Shown here: positions 10,685 to 23,055 of the stretch, piece by piece
Position numbering within the stretch: the stretch's first letter is position 1
How the letters are laid out: every line of letters begins with the position of its first letter
Source: Ficedula albicollis
Taxonomy: Eukaryota > Chordata > Aves > Passeriformes > Muscicapidae
Direction of reading: 5' to 3'
Length of the DNA stretch: 64,000 nucleotides
Assembly (NCBI RefSeq): GCF_000247815.1
Contig: NC_021672.1
Coordinates: forward strand, 68,734,109 to 68,798,108
Translations under genes and position numbers: made by a program
The notes under the pieces: generated by a model
Told to the model about the DNA's origin: nothing
What the model saw: the letters and a program-made list of their open reading frames with translations, nothing else
Databases searched by the model: none

Positions 10685-11116
10685 ACTCCCCACCCTCACA
10701 GGGAAGAATCTTTTCCAAATACCCAACCCAACCCTGCTGTCTGGCAGTTTAAATCCATTCCCCCTTGTCCTGTCACTCCAGGCCCTTGTCAAGTCTCTCT
10801 CCATCTTTCCTGTGGCTCCCTTCAGGCACTGCAAGGCCACAGTGAGGTCACCCCAAAGCTTCTCCTCTCCAGACTGAACAATCCCAATTCCCTCAGCCTT
10901 TCCTCCCAGCAGAGCTGCTCCATCCCTCTGATCATAGTGATGAGACCCTGGCACAGGTTGCTCAGAGCAGCTGTGTCTGCCCCAACCCTGGCAGTGTCCA
11001 AGGCCAGGCTGGATGGGCTCTGAGCAACCTGGGATACTGGAAGGTGTCTCTGCCCATGGCACAAGATGATTTTTAAAGTCCCTTCCAACCCAGGCCATTC
11101 TATGATCCTATGAGTC
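10685..11116 (+). mobile_element. CR1 LINE with 5' inversion (twin-priming structure)
   Basis: Bases about 10936-11116 are a plus-strand CR1 3' end, from TGAGACCCTGGCACAGG through CCAACCCAGGCCATTCTATG. Bases 10685-10934 are the adjacent, more 5' part of the same element in reverse orientation, from CCACCCTCACAGGGAAG to CCATCCCTCTGATCA. In an intact CR1 these pieces meet exactly at GGGTGG/TGAGGCCCTGG. The inverted segment therefore accounts for the missing 5' part, with only a few bases of overlap. This is the arrangement produced when target-primed reverse transcription uses both nicked ends. Confidence 0.75.
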
Positions 11117-13203
11117 TGTTGAGTTGAGCAAACAAACTGACCTGTGCACCCTGAGGGGCTCCGTGACAGACCTCAGACTGCAGTGGGGGGACAGGAGTCA
11201 TGAGAAGCCTGGGCTGTATCCTCCTAGATGGCAGATTTTGCCAATCCTGTGTTTCTCAGGAGCAGGAAGCTGGCATGGCTTGTGCCAGTAGTCGTGCTCT
11301 ATTTGCCACCACTGATGATCCTCAGAGAGGATCATTGCACAATGAATTCAGTAAATGATTTTGTCCAACGCAGCTTCTCTGTGCTTTATCTAGTGAAGCC
11401 CAAACATCAAACCCTGAATACTGAGCATAAAACCCTTTCAATAAAAGTTTGTAAGATATGGGACTAGCAATTTAAAAAAAATCAGATAATGAATTCCTCT
11501 CAGGAGCCAGAAAAGTTTCATGAAGAAAAACACTCTGCACAGCTGGAAGACCACACGGATCACCCTAATTTCCCAGAGTATAGCAAGTGACTTCAAGTGA
11601 GTTCATGATGTAATTAAAACAGGGATTTCTAATTAAAGCTGTCTTTGGATGGAGAAAGAGTATCAAGAGCAGGGAGAAGGGGAAGGATTGCTTTACTCCA
11701 TGGCTGTTGTCTCAACAAAAGGAGGAGACAGACTTCTCAGACTGTAGGTCAGTTCCTTTGGAAACATTACCTCCTGTTTCCTGCCACAGAGACTTACAGG
11801 TAAGAGCTGTCAGGAGTCCACAGGAACATCCAGCTGGACTGGTTAGGAAAGAACACAACAACCACAAGGCAAGTACTGGAGGCAAAGGGAACCAAGCTTA
11901 TTTTGATATCTGGACATTGAACTGCACCAAAGTACTCACGTTCACTGTGGGAGTCCAGGGATCTTCCACGGAGCAAACACAAACTTCCCCTTCACTGCCA
12001 TCAGCTGCTTGGGCCTGTGCTTATGGCAGGAGCTGCAGAGTGTGCACTGACAGAATGGAAAACTGAGTTAAAGAAAACATTGACACCAAAATTATTGCTC
12101 CTGGCCTCTGTGGAAATAAGTCTCTGAAATTAAACTGTTGTTTCTCCCTGTCACTGGGTAAAAAAGTGCTGCCACCCATATAGCAGCTGGGGTGTAGGAT
12201 TTCTGTCATCTCTGTCTAGCCAGATTTTAAGGTTCCTTGCAAGGGCCTTGGAATTGATTGCTCTTATCAGGTGCTGAAGGAATTTTCCTCAATGGCTTTG
12301 CATTTCCTTGGGAACAGATAGGTAGGGAACACAGTAGCCAAGGCAGGTAAAAGAGACTATGTCTAATAATTTGCAAGAGTTATTGCAATATCTGTGTATG
12401 TGGTGGATTTTTTTGCCAGTTCTTCATGGTGCTTTCTGTGATGTATCACTTGAATTCTTTTCCACTTACTTGCCTAGCATTTTCTTCCAACTACTCTCAA
12501 AATTTTGGAATATCCAGTATTGGTACAATTCTGTGTCTCTAGAAGCCAGCAAGAGGAACACTAATCTTTACTAATGCCTTACTACATGTAAACTGGGGAG
12601 GGGTGGAAGGGTGCCTGCTTCCTTGCTCTGTTGGAAACAGTGTTCAGCCTGATTGTCAGCAGGCCTTACCTCCAGGCTCAGCTGATGGTCTCCAGCTGAA
12701 GCTTCAGAGACTCACATTTTCAATCAAGGTATAAATCAGCTGGTAAACTCTTACCATGAGTGCTGGGGGATTTATTTGTGTGCCTTAGGTTGCAGCAGCA
12801 GCAAACCTGAATTTGGAAGTCCCAGCTGAGCTCCAGCTGTTCCAGTGGTCCTTAAAAGGCATCTATCTGTTTCACTGTCCTCAATCAGCCCGAAGATTCC
12901 TTTGTAAAATAAATGATTTCCAGGTTTTGCTTTCCCACTGAGGATATTATTTAGGATTATATTTCTCCAAGTATGTTAGCATGCATTGTCCAGGCTGAAT
13001 CCTGTTTTATTTTCGGCCCACATTTAAAATGCCTGTGTGTTATTTCTCTGTCATCTTTCATTTGCAGTTCTTCTCTCATATGTATATTTTCTTAAACTTT
13101 AGTTTGTATATAAATGGATTTAAAACATTACTGCACACCTTCCCAAGTTTAGCATGTTCTTGGCTAACACTACTGTTTGTAGGCACAGGATCCAAGAAGA
13201 TAA
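11117..13203. other. No gene recognised
   Basis: A 10-base segment at 11799-11808 between a good acceptor (TTTCCTGCCACAG) and a strong donor (ACAG|GTAAGA) could be a micro-exon, but this is weak. The remainder shows no supported feature. Confidence 0.4.
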
Positions 13204-13470
13204 ATTTGCAGGGGACCTGAAGAGGTCTCCTGGTCTATTCCCCTGCTCCACCATATCATGAGCACCACCTGAATTGTTCCTAGCAAGTATTAGCCTGGTC
13301 TTTGCTTAGAATTCTCCAAAATTAAGAATTCCATTATTTCTCTAGACAATTTATTCTGAAAAAGTGTTGCAGTGTTTAGCTTAGCTTTCTCCTGAAAGGT
13401 TTAAAATGGCTGAAGAATCACTTTGATCCTTTGTCTAAAGCAGTTTTCATTCCAATGTCTTCCTTCAGAA
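13204..13470 (-). mobile_element. Old, diverged CR1 fragment
   Basis: GGGGACCTGAAGAGGTCTCC and the following CCTGCTCCA, then a block ending in TCTAGACAATTTATTCTG and TTCCTCCTGAAAGG-like text, follow the order of an older CR1 3' end in reverse orientation. Divergence is much higher than in the other copies, and the octamer tail is lost. Confidence 0.5.
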
Positions 13471-16270
13471 CCTAAAGTCTGTGTTTCTGACTAATTATCA
13501 GTGAGGGTGGAAACCAGGAATATTTCCCATTCCTTTACAGTCTCATTATTGCTTTTCATTATTGTTGTTCTGTTTTCCCAGTTTAACTTAAGAGCTGTCC
13601 ATAACAGAAAAGTTCTCAAGGAAACACTCTGACTTGCCATTTAAAATCTTTCACAGCACATCAACTGCAATAACTAATAGTCACACAAAGACATCTTGGG
13701 AAACATTTTACACAAAACTCACAGCGAGAGCAGATTCTAAGAAATCTCAGTTATGTTTGGCAGTGTAGTAGTTATAGGTCAATTCTTGGATTTTTATTTT
13801 AAAGCAGCAGTTCAGTGCTGGTAAAGGGAGTCAGCCTGACCAGCACAGTGACTCCAGCCTGCAGCTCCCTGGATCTTTTGGGAAATAGAATGGGGTTTAC
13901 ATCTCACTGTTCCTCCAGACCCCTCGGTGGGAGCAGGTGTGGACTGATAAATTCATTATTATTGCCTTCATGCCTTTTCCTCCCTGGTCTTCTGACCCCA
14001 GACCACTGTGAAGAATGAAAAATATTTTGTGTCTGCAGCCATGGTCACTAAACATGTTACTGCAACCATCCTTTTGCTTAATATGACCCTCTGAATAGTC
14101 ATTGGTTGGTAGCAACTTCTGGTAACTATGGGCCTCAATTGGATCTCATCCAGTCCCTCACAGACCAATTCAACACTCAGAGAGACAGAAAAATCTTTCC
14201 ATTGACTTGAAAATGCATTAGCTTGGGCCTCTCCATGGACTTCACCTTCTATCACAGTTCAGAGCCTCTGTTACTTGCACCCTTCTAGAGCCTATCACTT
14301 AGCCACAAGTAGAGCTAAAGACTTTCTCTCAAAATACCTGAAAATTGCATTTTAATTTTATTTTAATCCTTAAATATTTCACACTGGTGTGTTGCTGAAG
14401 ACAGCCAGGCCCCAGCCAGCCAGAAGGTTTTAGCAGGATTACATTAGCACAGGTCAAAGATGACCCCTGGAGGACTAATAAATGCTGGCAAAGTGGTGTG
14501 CTGGGGATATGGTTGTGCTGGGTCCTTAAGGAGAGATTCCACCACCTTAAACCAATTGTTTTACAGGTTCAGATTCCTGAATGTTTTTTAGGAGGTCATG
14601 AACTGGTCCCTGGGGTTAGCAGAGGGCTGGTGAAAGGCAGGATGGTTTTCCTGCTCACCTCTTTCTCTGTTTAAACCACTTTCAAATCTCCCTCTGGACA
14701 GTGGGGAACGAGATGCATCAGCTGATTTTTGGAATGACCATGGTCTGTCTGTGCTCTTCTGCTATTTGTTACCTTTTCTCATCTTTTTTTTATTTATTTT
14801 TTTTATTTCAGGCCATTCTTTCCCCCTGTTTTTTCTGCTCCTTCACATTCTTTCACCCATATCTCTTTTCATGCCCATCTGCACTCTTCCACCAGCTGAT
14901 TTGGTTGGTTTGTCTAAGTTATTTACGTGTTATTATTTCAACTGCAGTAGCAGCAACAGGCCTGAACTGAACTCCAGCTGTGCAGTTTAAATGTACAGCA
15001 AGGGACAGCCATCACCTTCAGGAGTTTATACTATGAATGGGCAAGAAAACAGAAGGAAATTGAGTTTTCCAGGTCCTGCTGTAGTTCAGTGGAGGAGCAG
15101 GGGTCAGTGCTGAGGTCTCTCAGCCTAGTCCCTGTCTATCTGTCATCATTCTTCCTCTTTTGTGTGTGAAAGTGCATAATTGTCTCCTGGCAGTCCTGAT
15201 CATCTGTCCATGCAGGACCAACCAGAGGAATGTTGGTGTTTTTGTGCTGTTTTTATGGTGTTGTTTTCCCAGAGATTTGTCCCCAAAGTTGAGACACCCT
15301 CCAGGATCTGCATACAAAAATGTTATGCTGTGTGTGCTCCAAAGCCTTATAAACTTTCAGCAGTCTTTGAAAAAGCAGAATTGGAATAGTTTCTGCTCCT
15401 TAAGGTGTGCCAGAGCTCCTCTGTGTAAGGCATGGGACGGAGGGATAAGTAGGAATAACACAGCCAAGGCTCTTTACATACATTGGGTTCAAACTGCAGA
15501 GTAGAGAATCTAAGCTCTTGTTACAGTTAGTCTTGTGGATAGAAAGCCACTGAGCCTGGCCTGCTTAATGCTGCTTCTCACCTCACAATGCAGGTTTAAC
15601 ACCAGCTATTCCTCCACTTGTTACAGCAGCTGGGAAAACCCGGGATTAACACAGTTCTGGAAGGAATTGTTTCAAGGCTGTGTTTCTCTTTGAGAATGAG
15701 GGATGAAATTACCTTGTTAACCACTTTTACCTTGCCCTTGCCACATTTGCCACTTTAGCCAGCTCAGCTTCTGCAAATGTACTTCCAAGATCTCATATGT
15801 GTCACAAGTAGGAAAGTCCATGCAAAAAAGTACCCCCAGAAGATTAAGCCTGAGAGATTTTCCCCTTTCCCCTTCCTTTTTTCTAGATACTCTCCCCACT
15901 ATATCCAAACATTGATCCAATCACTCCAACAGTCACCAGGTTTAAAAAAGCCTGTATTTCTGTCACTTGAACAAGTCCTTGTATAATTTTTTTCCCAGCC
16001 TTGTGGTAAGAAATCTGAATTTCTAATCACTAACTTTGTCAAAATCATATTAACATCTAAGAAAGCAAACAAAGGCAAACCCCAAACCCAGGACACAAGC
16101 TCACCCGAAAGGCAAACAGAAAGCATAAAATTAAAAAAGAATCTGTGTGGACAGCCTCCTCTCCACAGAAAATCCTGAGCTTGGAGACATTTTTGACAAG
16201 CCAAGTGCTGGAGTTCCATGATTTATAGATGCTGCTGTCAGTAGATTTATTTTGTGGGTCTCTTCCGAGA
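13471..16270. other. No gene recognised
   Basis: AT-rich intergenic or intronic sequence. A T-rich acceptor-like tract near 14785-14813 is followed by no useful frame. Several 60-110 codon frames overlap on both strands and are not supported. Confidence 0.5.
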
Positions 16271-16700
16271 TTATCTCCAGTTCCGCGGTTTTGTATCCCG
16301 ATGCAGGGCGCATTTTCTACTTTGAATTGTCTGTGTGCTGGAGATGTTCATTAGGCTTTCAGAGGGATATTCCATAGCTGCAAGCCTTTTAAATCACATA
16401 CAATGTGTTTCTTATTTCCCTATGGCATTCTGCTTGCATCTGCTTGGTATGTGGGACGGCCAGGCCAGCCGCATTTCAGTGGCCCGTTTGTCTCCCGGGG
16501 ATGGAGCACGTGGCCGATAATACAGGGACATGCAAGCATTCATGGTGCTTTTCTTTCAAAAGCACGTGCCCAGTGTCTAATACAGTCAATACTTTTAGGG
16601 ACAAAAACAAGACAGGATTGTCCCCTGTGCCCAAGAAGGCAGCAAAAGACTGGAGCGTTTGCACTTGTGGAAACTTTGCATTTAAGGTTCACAGAAAACA
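16270..16700. promoter_or_regulatory. Possible enhancer with two CACGTG E-boxes
   Basis: This stretch holds more CpG than its surroundings (GTTCCGCGG, GGGACGGCC, TCCCGGGG). Two perfect CACGTG sites lie at 16507-16512 and 16563-16568. Methylated CpG is normally lost in neutral DNA, so this island of retained CpG suggests constraint. Overlapping plus-strand open frames of 102 and 116 codons are present but lack splice or start support. Confidence 0.25.
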
Positions 16701-18329
16701 GGCTAGAAATTGATCCTCCTAAGGAAAGGAGGAGGATTCATAAAGAATGTTGATTATGTCTGTGAGTTTATTTGCTAGGAAAAACCCTGAATATGTCTCA
16801 GAGGCTATGGAATCACTGCATTGCTTTACAATAAAATTGTTTAGTAAGGGCTGCAGCAGACAAGCAAGGTGAGGCCTGAGAAATGCTGGAAGAATATCTG
16901 AGGAAGAAATCCTCCTGCTCCTCCTTTTTTTTACTTTTCTGCACTCACTGCAAAGGAGAAAGGAGAAAAGCCTAGGACATGGGATTCCTTAAATTCCACA
17001 AACACCATGCAGCTGCCTAAGTGCCCTTGCCTCTCCCAAGTGTTTTCCCACAGGTCACTAAGCATCTGAACATCTGCTGCTGGATAGATGTACTTCCCTC
17101 CTCTCCCCGGCCAGGCTGAGTGCACTGAACCCTGGTTAAGCTCTGTTCGTCTCTGCAGGAGCTCTCCGTGCGGTTCAGCTGCAGAGTTGAGTCTAATCCA
17201 TGTTTTCAGAGCACACTTCCTACTAGGTGAGACTCCCCACAGAGGAGGAGTTTCTTTCCTTGCCTCCTGCTGGGCCCTTGGATAAAGTAGTTAACATCCA
17301 GAGTAGTTAAAATCTCTCTTCAGCCCAAGCATGTGTGTTCCAAAGCAGGTGGTGAATACTCAGGACAGCAATTTCAGATAAAAAGACTTTCTGGGTGCCT
17401 TCCTCAGTCAAGGACTCTGATTTCCATTGAATACTCTGGGTATATTAAAAAGCTGAGAAGCCTGTCATGGATCTAGCATGGAAAGCATTCCGACTGGAGT
17501 GGTAGTCCTGCTGGAAGAACTCCACAGAGTTATTGGGACAGCTGTCCTCCTTGCCTTCCCTTTTCTGCAGTTCCCAGTTTTATGTAAAAGGGATGTTGGG
17601 TATATATTCTGCTGTTTCCAAAATGAAGATATTTAGGGAGACAGAGACTCAGCTGCATTAAGCCATAGTACTTCATAAAAATTGGGAGTGTCAGTTCATA
17701 TTCACTAAGGAACTGCCATGGGTTTTAGCCTTTTTACTGCTTATTAGTGTTATTCAAAGATCAAAAAAATCTCCATATCATGCTTTTTAACAGAGAAAAC
17801 TGCAGTATTTTAGTAACTCAGAACCTTAACAAGACATAACTGTGCCCATTTTGTTTCCCCACTTACAATTTTGCACGGCCTGACGGAGCAGGAGGCGCCA
17901 TCAAATGGGCTCAGTATCCCCTTTCACAAATAAAGCGTGTACAAAGTGTGTCAGCATTTCAACTGAGGCCCTTCTCCTGAAGGCCTTTAATTAGTGCAGA
18001 ACGCAGACTTCAGTTCTTTTGCCAGGGTAGATGAAAATGATTTTGGAAGACAGCCCAGACAGAGGAATTTGTCATAGGTTAGAACTGTTCCAACTCTAAG
18101 AACCAAGTGTACAGCTTATGCAAATCACTTTGCTAAACACAGATTCTGTGTTAATTTTTTTAAGGCTTTTTCTTTGACTAGCAACAAGAGCTCACTTGCC
18201 AGATCTTGTCTGAAATCAAAAGAAGTGATTCCTTCTCTACACCCAGAAAAAAAAAAATGTTTCTAGTCTGAAACATGCCGAGAAAGAGCTGGCATGTAAG
18301 AATAAGGCGAATGTTCATAGGAAGTAGGA
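16701..18329. other. No gene recognised
   Basis: AT-rich sequence with no open frame over about 65 codons and no repeat recognised. Confidence 0.5.
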
Positions 18330-18557
18330 ATGGAAAAGTCGGATGACATCACCGCTCCATCTGCCCAGAGCCCTCGGATTCCTCAGGACAATGTGCTCCA
18401 CAGTCCATTGGGGATGAGGCTGCATGCAGCACTGAGCAGTGTCTCAGACTGGACTGAAGAAATGGGCCTACAAATGGAATGTCAGACTGTTTTCCTAAAA
18501 ACTGGCAGGTGCTGTCACCATTGCCCCCAAGAGCCCTGTTCAGAGTGCATCATGCAG
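18330..18557 (+). CDS. Candidate first coding exon
   Basis: ATG at 18330 (AGGAATGG, purine at -3 and G at +4) opens a frame of 76 codons that meets a consensus donor, ATGCAG|GTAGGT, at 18558. The C-terminal part is Cys/His-rich (GRCCHHCPQEPCSEC). No promoter elements are obvious upstream and no partner exon was identified. Unrecognised. Confidence 0.25.
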
Positions 18558-18599
18558 GTAGGTCTGGCACCTGCTTCAAATTATTAATGCCAAATTACA

Positions 18600-19130
18600 T
18601 CAACCATTATCAAGTGTGTTTGGTGCTTTAAAATCTGCCAAACCAACATTTGAAAAACTAACAAAATCAACAAGAAAGCAAAGCTTGACTGGGAATTTCC
18701 CAAGTTTTCCAAATGTGGGTGCATACTTATACCAGAGATGAAATTCAGCTTCAAAACAAGACCTCATGTAGCTTATTACACCTCCTTTTAGGAGTTCCTG
18801 AAAATGTCCCAAAATGGCAATTCTCTGCAGAGATTGGCCATCACCCTTGTTCAGTTCAGTACAGGGCATCAGAGAGACTTGCAGCATTGTAACTTGAGTA
18901 GAAAGTTTCTGCTCATCTGGTTTAGATGACATGGGCAATCAGAGGCCAGTGACTTTGTCATCCCAGAGTGATGCTAATTTGATTAATTTTGTTGTGATGT
19001 TTCCACTGTACTGCCTTAAAAAAACTTCTTTTGAACCCTGAAGTTGGATAATTTCATTTTGAATCCATAGAAAGAAGGAAATCCCCTCTCCTTGGTGAAG
19101 CTGGAGATTCAAATGGGAAGTTGTCCTCAA
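18600..19130 (-). pseudogene. Long minus-strand frame interrupted by one stop
   Basis: Open frames 19130-18939 (63 codons) and 18938-18600 (112 codons) are in the same register and are separated by one TGA codon. The peptide has mixed, protein-like composition (for example AILGHFQELLKGGVISYMRS). A 175-codon frame with a single stop is uncommon by chance in AT-rich DNA. It may be a decayed exon or retrocopy. No family recognised. Confidence 0.22.
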
Positions 19131-19845
19131 AATGTAACAGGTTTATATATATTTAAGGCTTACTGTGTGAATCATCTACCATAAGGATTTAAATATCTCT
19201 TAATTTATGATAAGACATGAAATACAGAGTAGAGATAGCTAGTAAAATTTTAAAATTACTAAGAAATGTATATGTTATGATAGTTAAAGCTTTGACAATT
19301 CCATGTCATTATATTATACATATGTAGTATATATAAATATACAAAATATATGTAATTCACAAATGTGTTATACATAATATGTATTATATGCATATAAAAT
19401 ATGCATATTCTTGTATGCATTTTTAATAACTATTTAAAATTATGAGAGATATGACACAAACATAAACGGTACTTCATACATTCTTCTAGTTTTATATTCC
19501 CAACAATCTTGTGAGTCTAATTTTGATAGTAATTCCCAGATTTATTGACTGCAATGATTTCCAGTTACAAGGTTTTAAGACTGAAAATGTTATAAAAACA
19601 TCTTTGCCAATTTGAGTTCCTGTTCTTATGGTTCTCAGCTTATTAAAGTCTTGCTCTGAGATCAACAGAAAAAGAGTTTGGTTATATTGTCACAGACTGA
19701 TCCCTGTTTCCTGAATCTTACACAAATTAAGGAAGTGTTTCAGTCTTTATTTGAGGCTGTTTTTCATCTCAATCTTCTTCATTTAAACTCAGTGGCCTGC
19801 TTCACAAATAAAACGTGTTTCTACAGGACCTGGAGGACTTGAGTC
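19131..19845. other. AT-rich, palindrome-rich sequence
   Basis: About 19140-19450 is nearly all A and T with many TATATA, ATGCAT and TATACATA words. No gene. Confidence 0.6.
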
Positions 19846-20110
19846 CATAGAATCATAGAACCATAGAAACTTAGAATCATAGAACCATAGGGTTGTTTGG
19901 GTTGAAAGGATCCTCCAGAGGTCACCTCTCTGGAAAACCTGTTCTGCTGTTTCACTACCCTCACCATAAAAAAATTCTCTTCCTTATATCTTGTCTGAAT
20001 TTACCTTCTTTCAGTTTAAAACCTTGTCCTATCACCTTCATGAAACTGCTTAGTCTCAGCACCAAAATGTACAGAAAACTTTTAATTGCCTCTCCAAATT
20101 CAGGAAGGAC
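19846..20110 (-). mobile_element. CR1 LINE 3' fragment
   Basis: The tail at left is several diverged octamers (CATAGAATCATAGAACCATAG), followed by TTGTTTGGGTTGAAAGGATC and the CR1 3' region. The 5' truncation point near 20110 is uncertain. It lies head-to-head with the next copy. Confidence 0.75.
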
Positions 20111-20254
20111 CCAGGACTGCAGGGAATTGCTGAGGTCTGGTGAATGCAATCTAAATCTAGCACAGGTGTGGAAAAAATAAAAATAACAAAAAAGGTAGCC
20201 ATATGAGTCAAACTGGGAATATTTGGTATGTTTATAGATGCAAGGACTGAGATT

Positions 20255-20659
20255 CTCATACAGAAGGAAAGGCTGAGAGAATTGGGATTGTTCAGCCTGG
20301 ACAAGAGAAGGCTTTGGGGTGACCCAGTTCTAAGATTCCAGTGCCTGAAGGGAGCCTACAGGAAAGATGGAGAGAGACTCTTTACAGAGGCCTGGAGTGT
20401 CAGGACAAGAGGCAATGGACAGGACAATGTCTCCACACTGACAGAGAGCAGGTTTAGATTGGATATAAAGAAATTGTTCCCTGTAAGGGTGGTGAGACCT
20501 TGGCACAGGTTTTCCAGAGAAGCTGTGACTGCCCCATCCTTGGAAGTGTCCAAGGCCAGGCTGGATGGGGCTCTGAGCAATTTGGGATAGTGGAAGGTGT
20601 CCCTGCCCATAGCAGGGGATGGGGTTAGATGATCTTTAAGATCCCTTCCAACCCAGCCC
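20255..20659 (+). mobile_element. CR1 LINE 3' fragment
   Basis: Begins in the end of CR1 ORF2 (AGAAGGAAAGGCTGAGAGAA) and runs through TGGCACAGGTTTTCC and AGGCTGGATGGGGCTCTGAG to CCAACCCAGCCC. It ends in the expanded octamer tail that follows. It holds only the last ~100 codons of ORF2, frameshifted. Confidence 0.9.
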
Positions 20660-20835
20660 ATTCTGTGATTCTGTGATTCTGTGATTCTGTGATTCTGTGA
20701 TTCTGTGATTCTGTGATTCTGTGATTCTGTGATTCTGTGATTCTGTGATTCTGTGATTCTGTGATTCTGTGATTCTGTGATTCTGTGATTCTGTGATTCT
20801 GTGATTCTGTGATTCTGTGATTCTGTGATTCTGTG
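20660..20835. repeat. 22-copy perfect octamer array (ATTCTGTG)22 at a CR1 3' end
   Basis: Exactly 176 bases of uninterrupted ATTCTGTG. CR1 3' ends normally carry two to four such octamers, so this tail has expanded about tenfold. No internal substitution is seen, so the expansion is recent or kept uniform by slippage. It gives long open frames of repeating NHRITESQ on the minus strand, which are not genes. Confidence 0.95.
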
Positions 20836-22530
20836 TTTAGTGGTTGCAGTGACAAAAGTCCCAGCAGGTGGTGCCAGCACTTCCCTCAATGAAAGAAATT
20901 AAACAAAATTCCAAAACAAGGCACTGAGTGTTCATCAAAGAGAAAGTGGATAAAGGCTCTAGGCTTTGTGTCTGTCTGGTTCAGCGGAAGCCATGCAGTG
21001 ATGACATTGGTGCATATAATGGCAGGGTAAAACAAGAAAGATACATTATTTTAAAAAATTTAAGTAATTTCAGAAATATATTTGGGTTTGGGCTGTTTTT
21101 AAAACAGCTTCTTCTTTTTTTCCTTTTTTTTTTTTTCTCTTAATCCACAGAATTTTGCTCAGGAAACTGCTGAGTTCAGTGAAAGGAGATGACAGACCTG
21201 GCTTTGAAGCAGAGACATTGCTACTGAAAGTAGGATTGTCACCACAAGCAGTATGCCATAAACACATCAAGGCTTAGGCAGAAAAAAAAAATCACTGGTT
21301 GAGGTTAAACCTTAGACTTAACTATGACAAAAAGGAAAGTGGGTTTAAAGTTGATACTTTTACACTAGAAGCTGGTTAGTATTTAAAACTCTATTAAGTA
21401 ACAGTGCTTAACTATTTCAGGGGTTTATTTGTTTGGTTTTTGTCAAGTCCAGCACCAGCAAAACTTCAGAGGTACATTTTTATACTCTTGTAAAGGCAGT
21501 GGGAGGATAAGAACTGTATTCACATTTAACCACAACTCCACAATGGGGCTTTAGAGGAATGTTGTATTACTTTCTCTGCTTCCCGTGGTGTTTTCTACCA
21601 GAAGAGTTAAGTTATTTCCTTTTTTCCTGCTCCATCCTTCTCCGATCAGCAGAGATCTAAAACAGAACCTCCAGTTACATCAGTGAGATTACAGTTTGTC
21701 TCAAAGTCCTCTTAGAGTGCCATGTGAACTTGTCCCATCCCTTACTGCACATAAACCATTTCAGCTGATTGAACTTACAGGCATGTCAGGCAAAGCAAAC
21801 ATAGGTACTGACTGCTGCTGGAGACTAAAAAAAACCCCAAAAGTACACCAGTTGTGCCTTTTGCAAAGGAAACGTGTTGACCAGAGAATAAGCTGCATTC
21901 CCAGTAGGATCTTTGAAACTGACACAAAGCATTTCTAGGAATTATGCACGTTTCTTTCGACGGCAATTCAATGCATTTCTCTCTCTCTCCCCCCCACCTG
22001 CCCAAATCTTTAGCTTCAGTTCGCCAGAGTGGCTGAGAACAGCGGCTGACACCCTTCCCCAGACATATAAATGTAAGGAAAACCCCGAGGCCTGATTGTA
22101 TCTGTCACTTGTACCAACAGTTGTGGGCTGCAAAGGCTGAAAACAATCGTCCCCCCTCCTGTGCCAGGACGGCGCAGTTATTGTTGTTGCCACTGTTTTG
22201 TCCTGCGGCGGTGACCCCGGGATCCCCGGCACGGAGCGTGGAGAGACACAGAGCAAAACCCAGGGCAAGCTGGGAACCACTTCCCAAGGGGTTCAGTAGA
22301 TAAACAAGAGGGGGATGATATTTGTTGCTTCCATTTTGCAGAGAAGCAAGAGCAGGGTCAGTGACACCAAAGGAAGCCAGAAAATCTCTGGCTTGTATGT
22401 CCCAGCCGACTCCTTTGGTCAGAGGTATTGCTGGCTTCTCCCAAAACATCTCCTGCCTCTCCAGTGGATGGCTGCTGCTCCCAGTCAGCAGCTCCCAAGG
22501 CCTCAGGTCTGGTGGGTAAAGAGTGCAAAG
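20836..22530. other. No firm gene; weak exon and promoter signals
   Basis: At 21150 a T-rich tract ending TTAATCCACAG precedes a 41-codon open frame ending TAG at 21275-21277, a weak terminal-exon candidate. At 22060-22260 a TATA-like CATATAAATG is followed by GC-richer sequence with retained CpG. Neither is strong. Confidence 0.25.
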
Positions 22531-23055
22531 TCACAGAATCATGGAATCATAGAATAGTAGAATGCCAGAATCACAGAATAACAGAATTGTCTGGTTTGGA
22601 AGGAACCTAAAAGGTCATCTAATTCCATCCCCTGCCATGGGTAGGGACACCTTCCACTGTCCCAGGTTGCTCAGAGCCCCATCCAGCCTGGCCTTGGACA
22701 CTTCCAGGGATGGGGCAGCCACAGCTTCTCTGGGCAACCTGTGCCAGGGCCTCACCACCCTTACAGGGAACAATTTCTTCTTCATATCCAATCTAAATCT
22801 ACTCCTGTCAGTGTGAAGCCACTGTCCCACTGTCCTGTCACTCCAGGCCCTTGTCAAGAGTCTCTCTCCAGCTTTCCTGTGGCTCCCTTCAGGCATTGGA
22901 AGGCCACAATGAGGTCACCCCAAAGCCTGTGAGGTCACACCAAAGCCTTCTCTTGTCCAGGATGAGCAATCCCAATTCTCTCAGCCTCTCCTTCTAGCAG
23001 AGCTGCTCCAGCCCTCTGATCAGCTTGGTCTCCCTTCCCTAGACTTGCTCCAGAA
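22531..23055 (-). mobile_element. CR1 LINE 3' fragment
   Basis: Tail at left (AGAATCATGGAATCATAGAA plus several diverged octamers), then the full 3' region to CTTGGTCTCCCTTCC. GCCTGTGAGGTCAC is a short internal duplication near 22920-22945. One of the longest copies here. Confidence 0.9.

Noticed and set aside
20356..20889. 177-codon minus frame with repeated NHRITESQ
   Set aside because: It is the expanded CR1 octamer in translation joined to CR1 sequence.
22615..22896. Several 80-160 codon frames in CR1 copies (also 10625-11098, 45116-45481, 52822-53178, 55630-56013, 59034-59474, 62916-63338)
   Set aside because: Remnants of the CR1 ORF2 C-terminus or its opposite strand, broken and not host genes.
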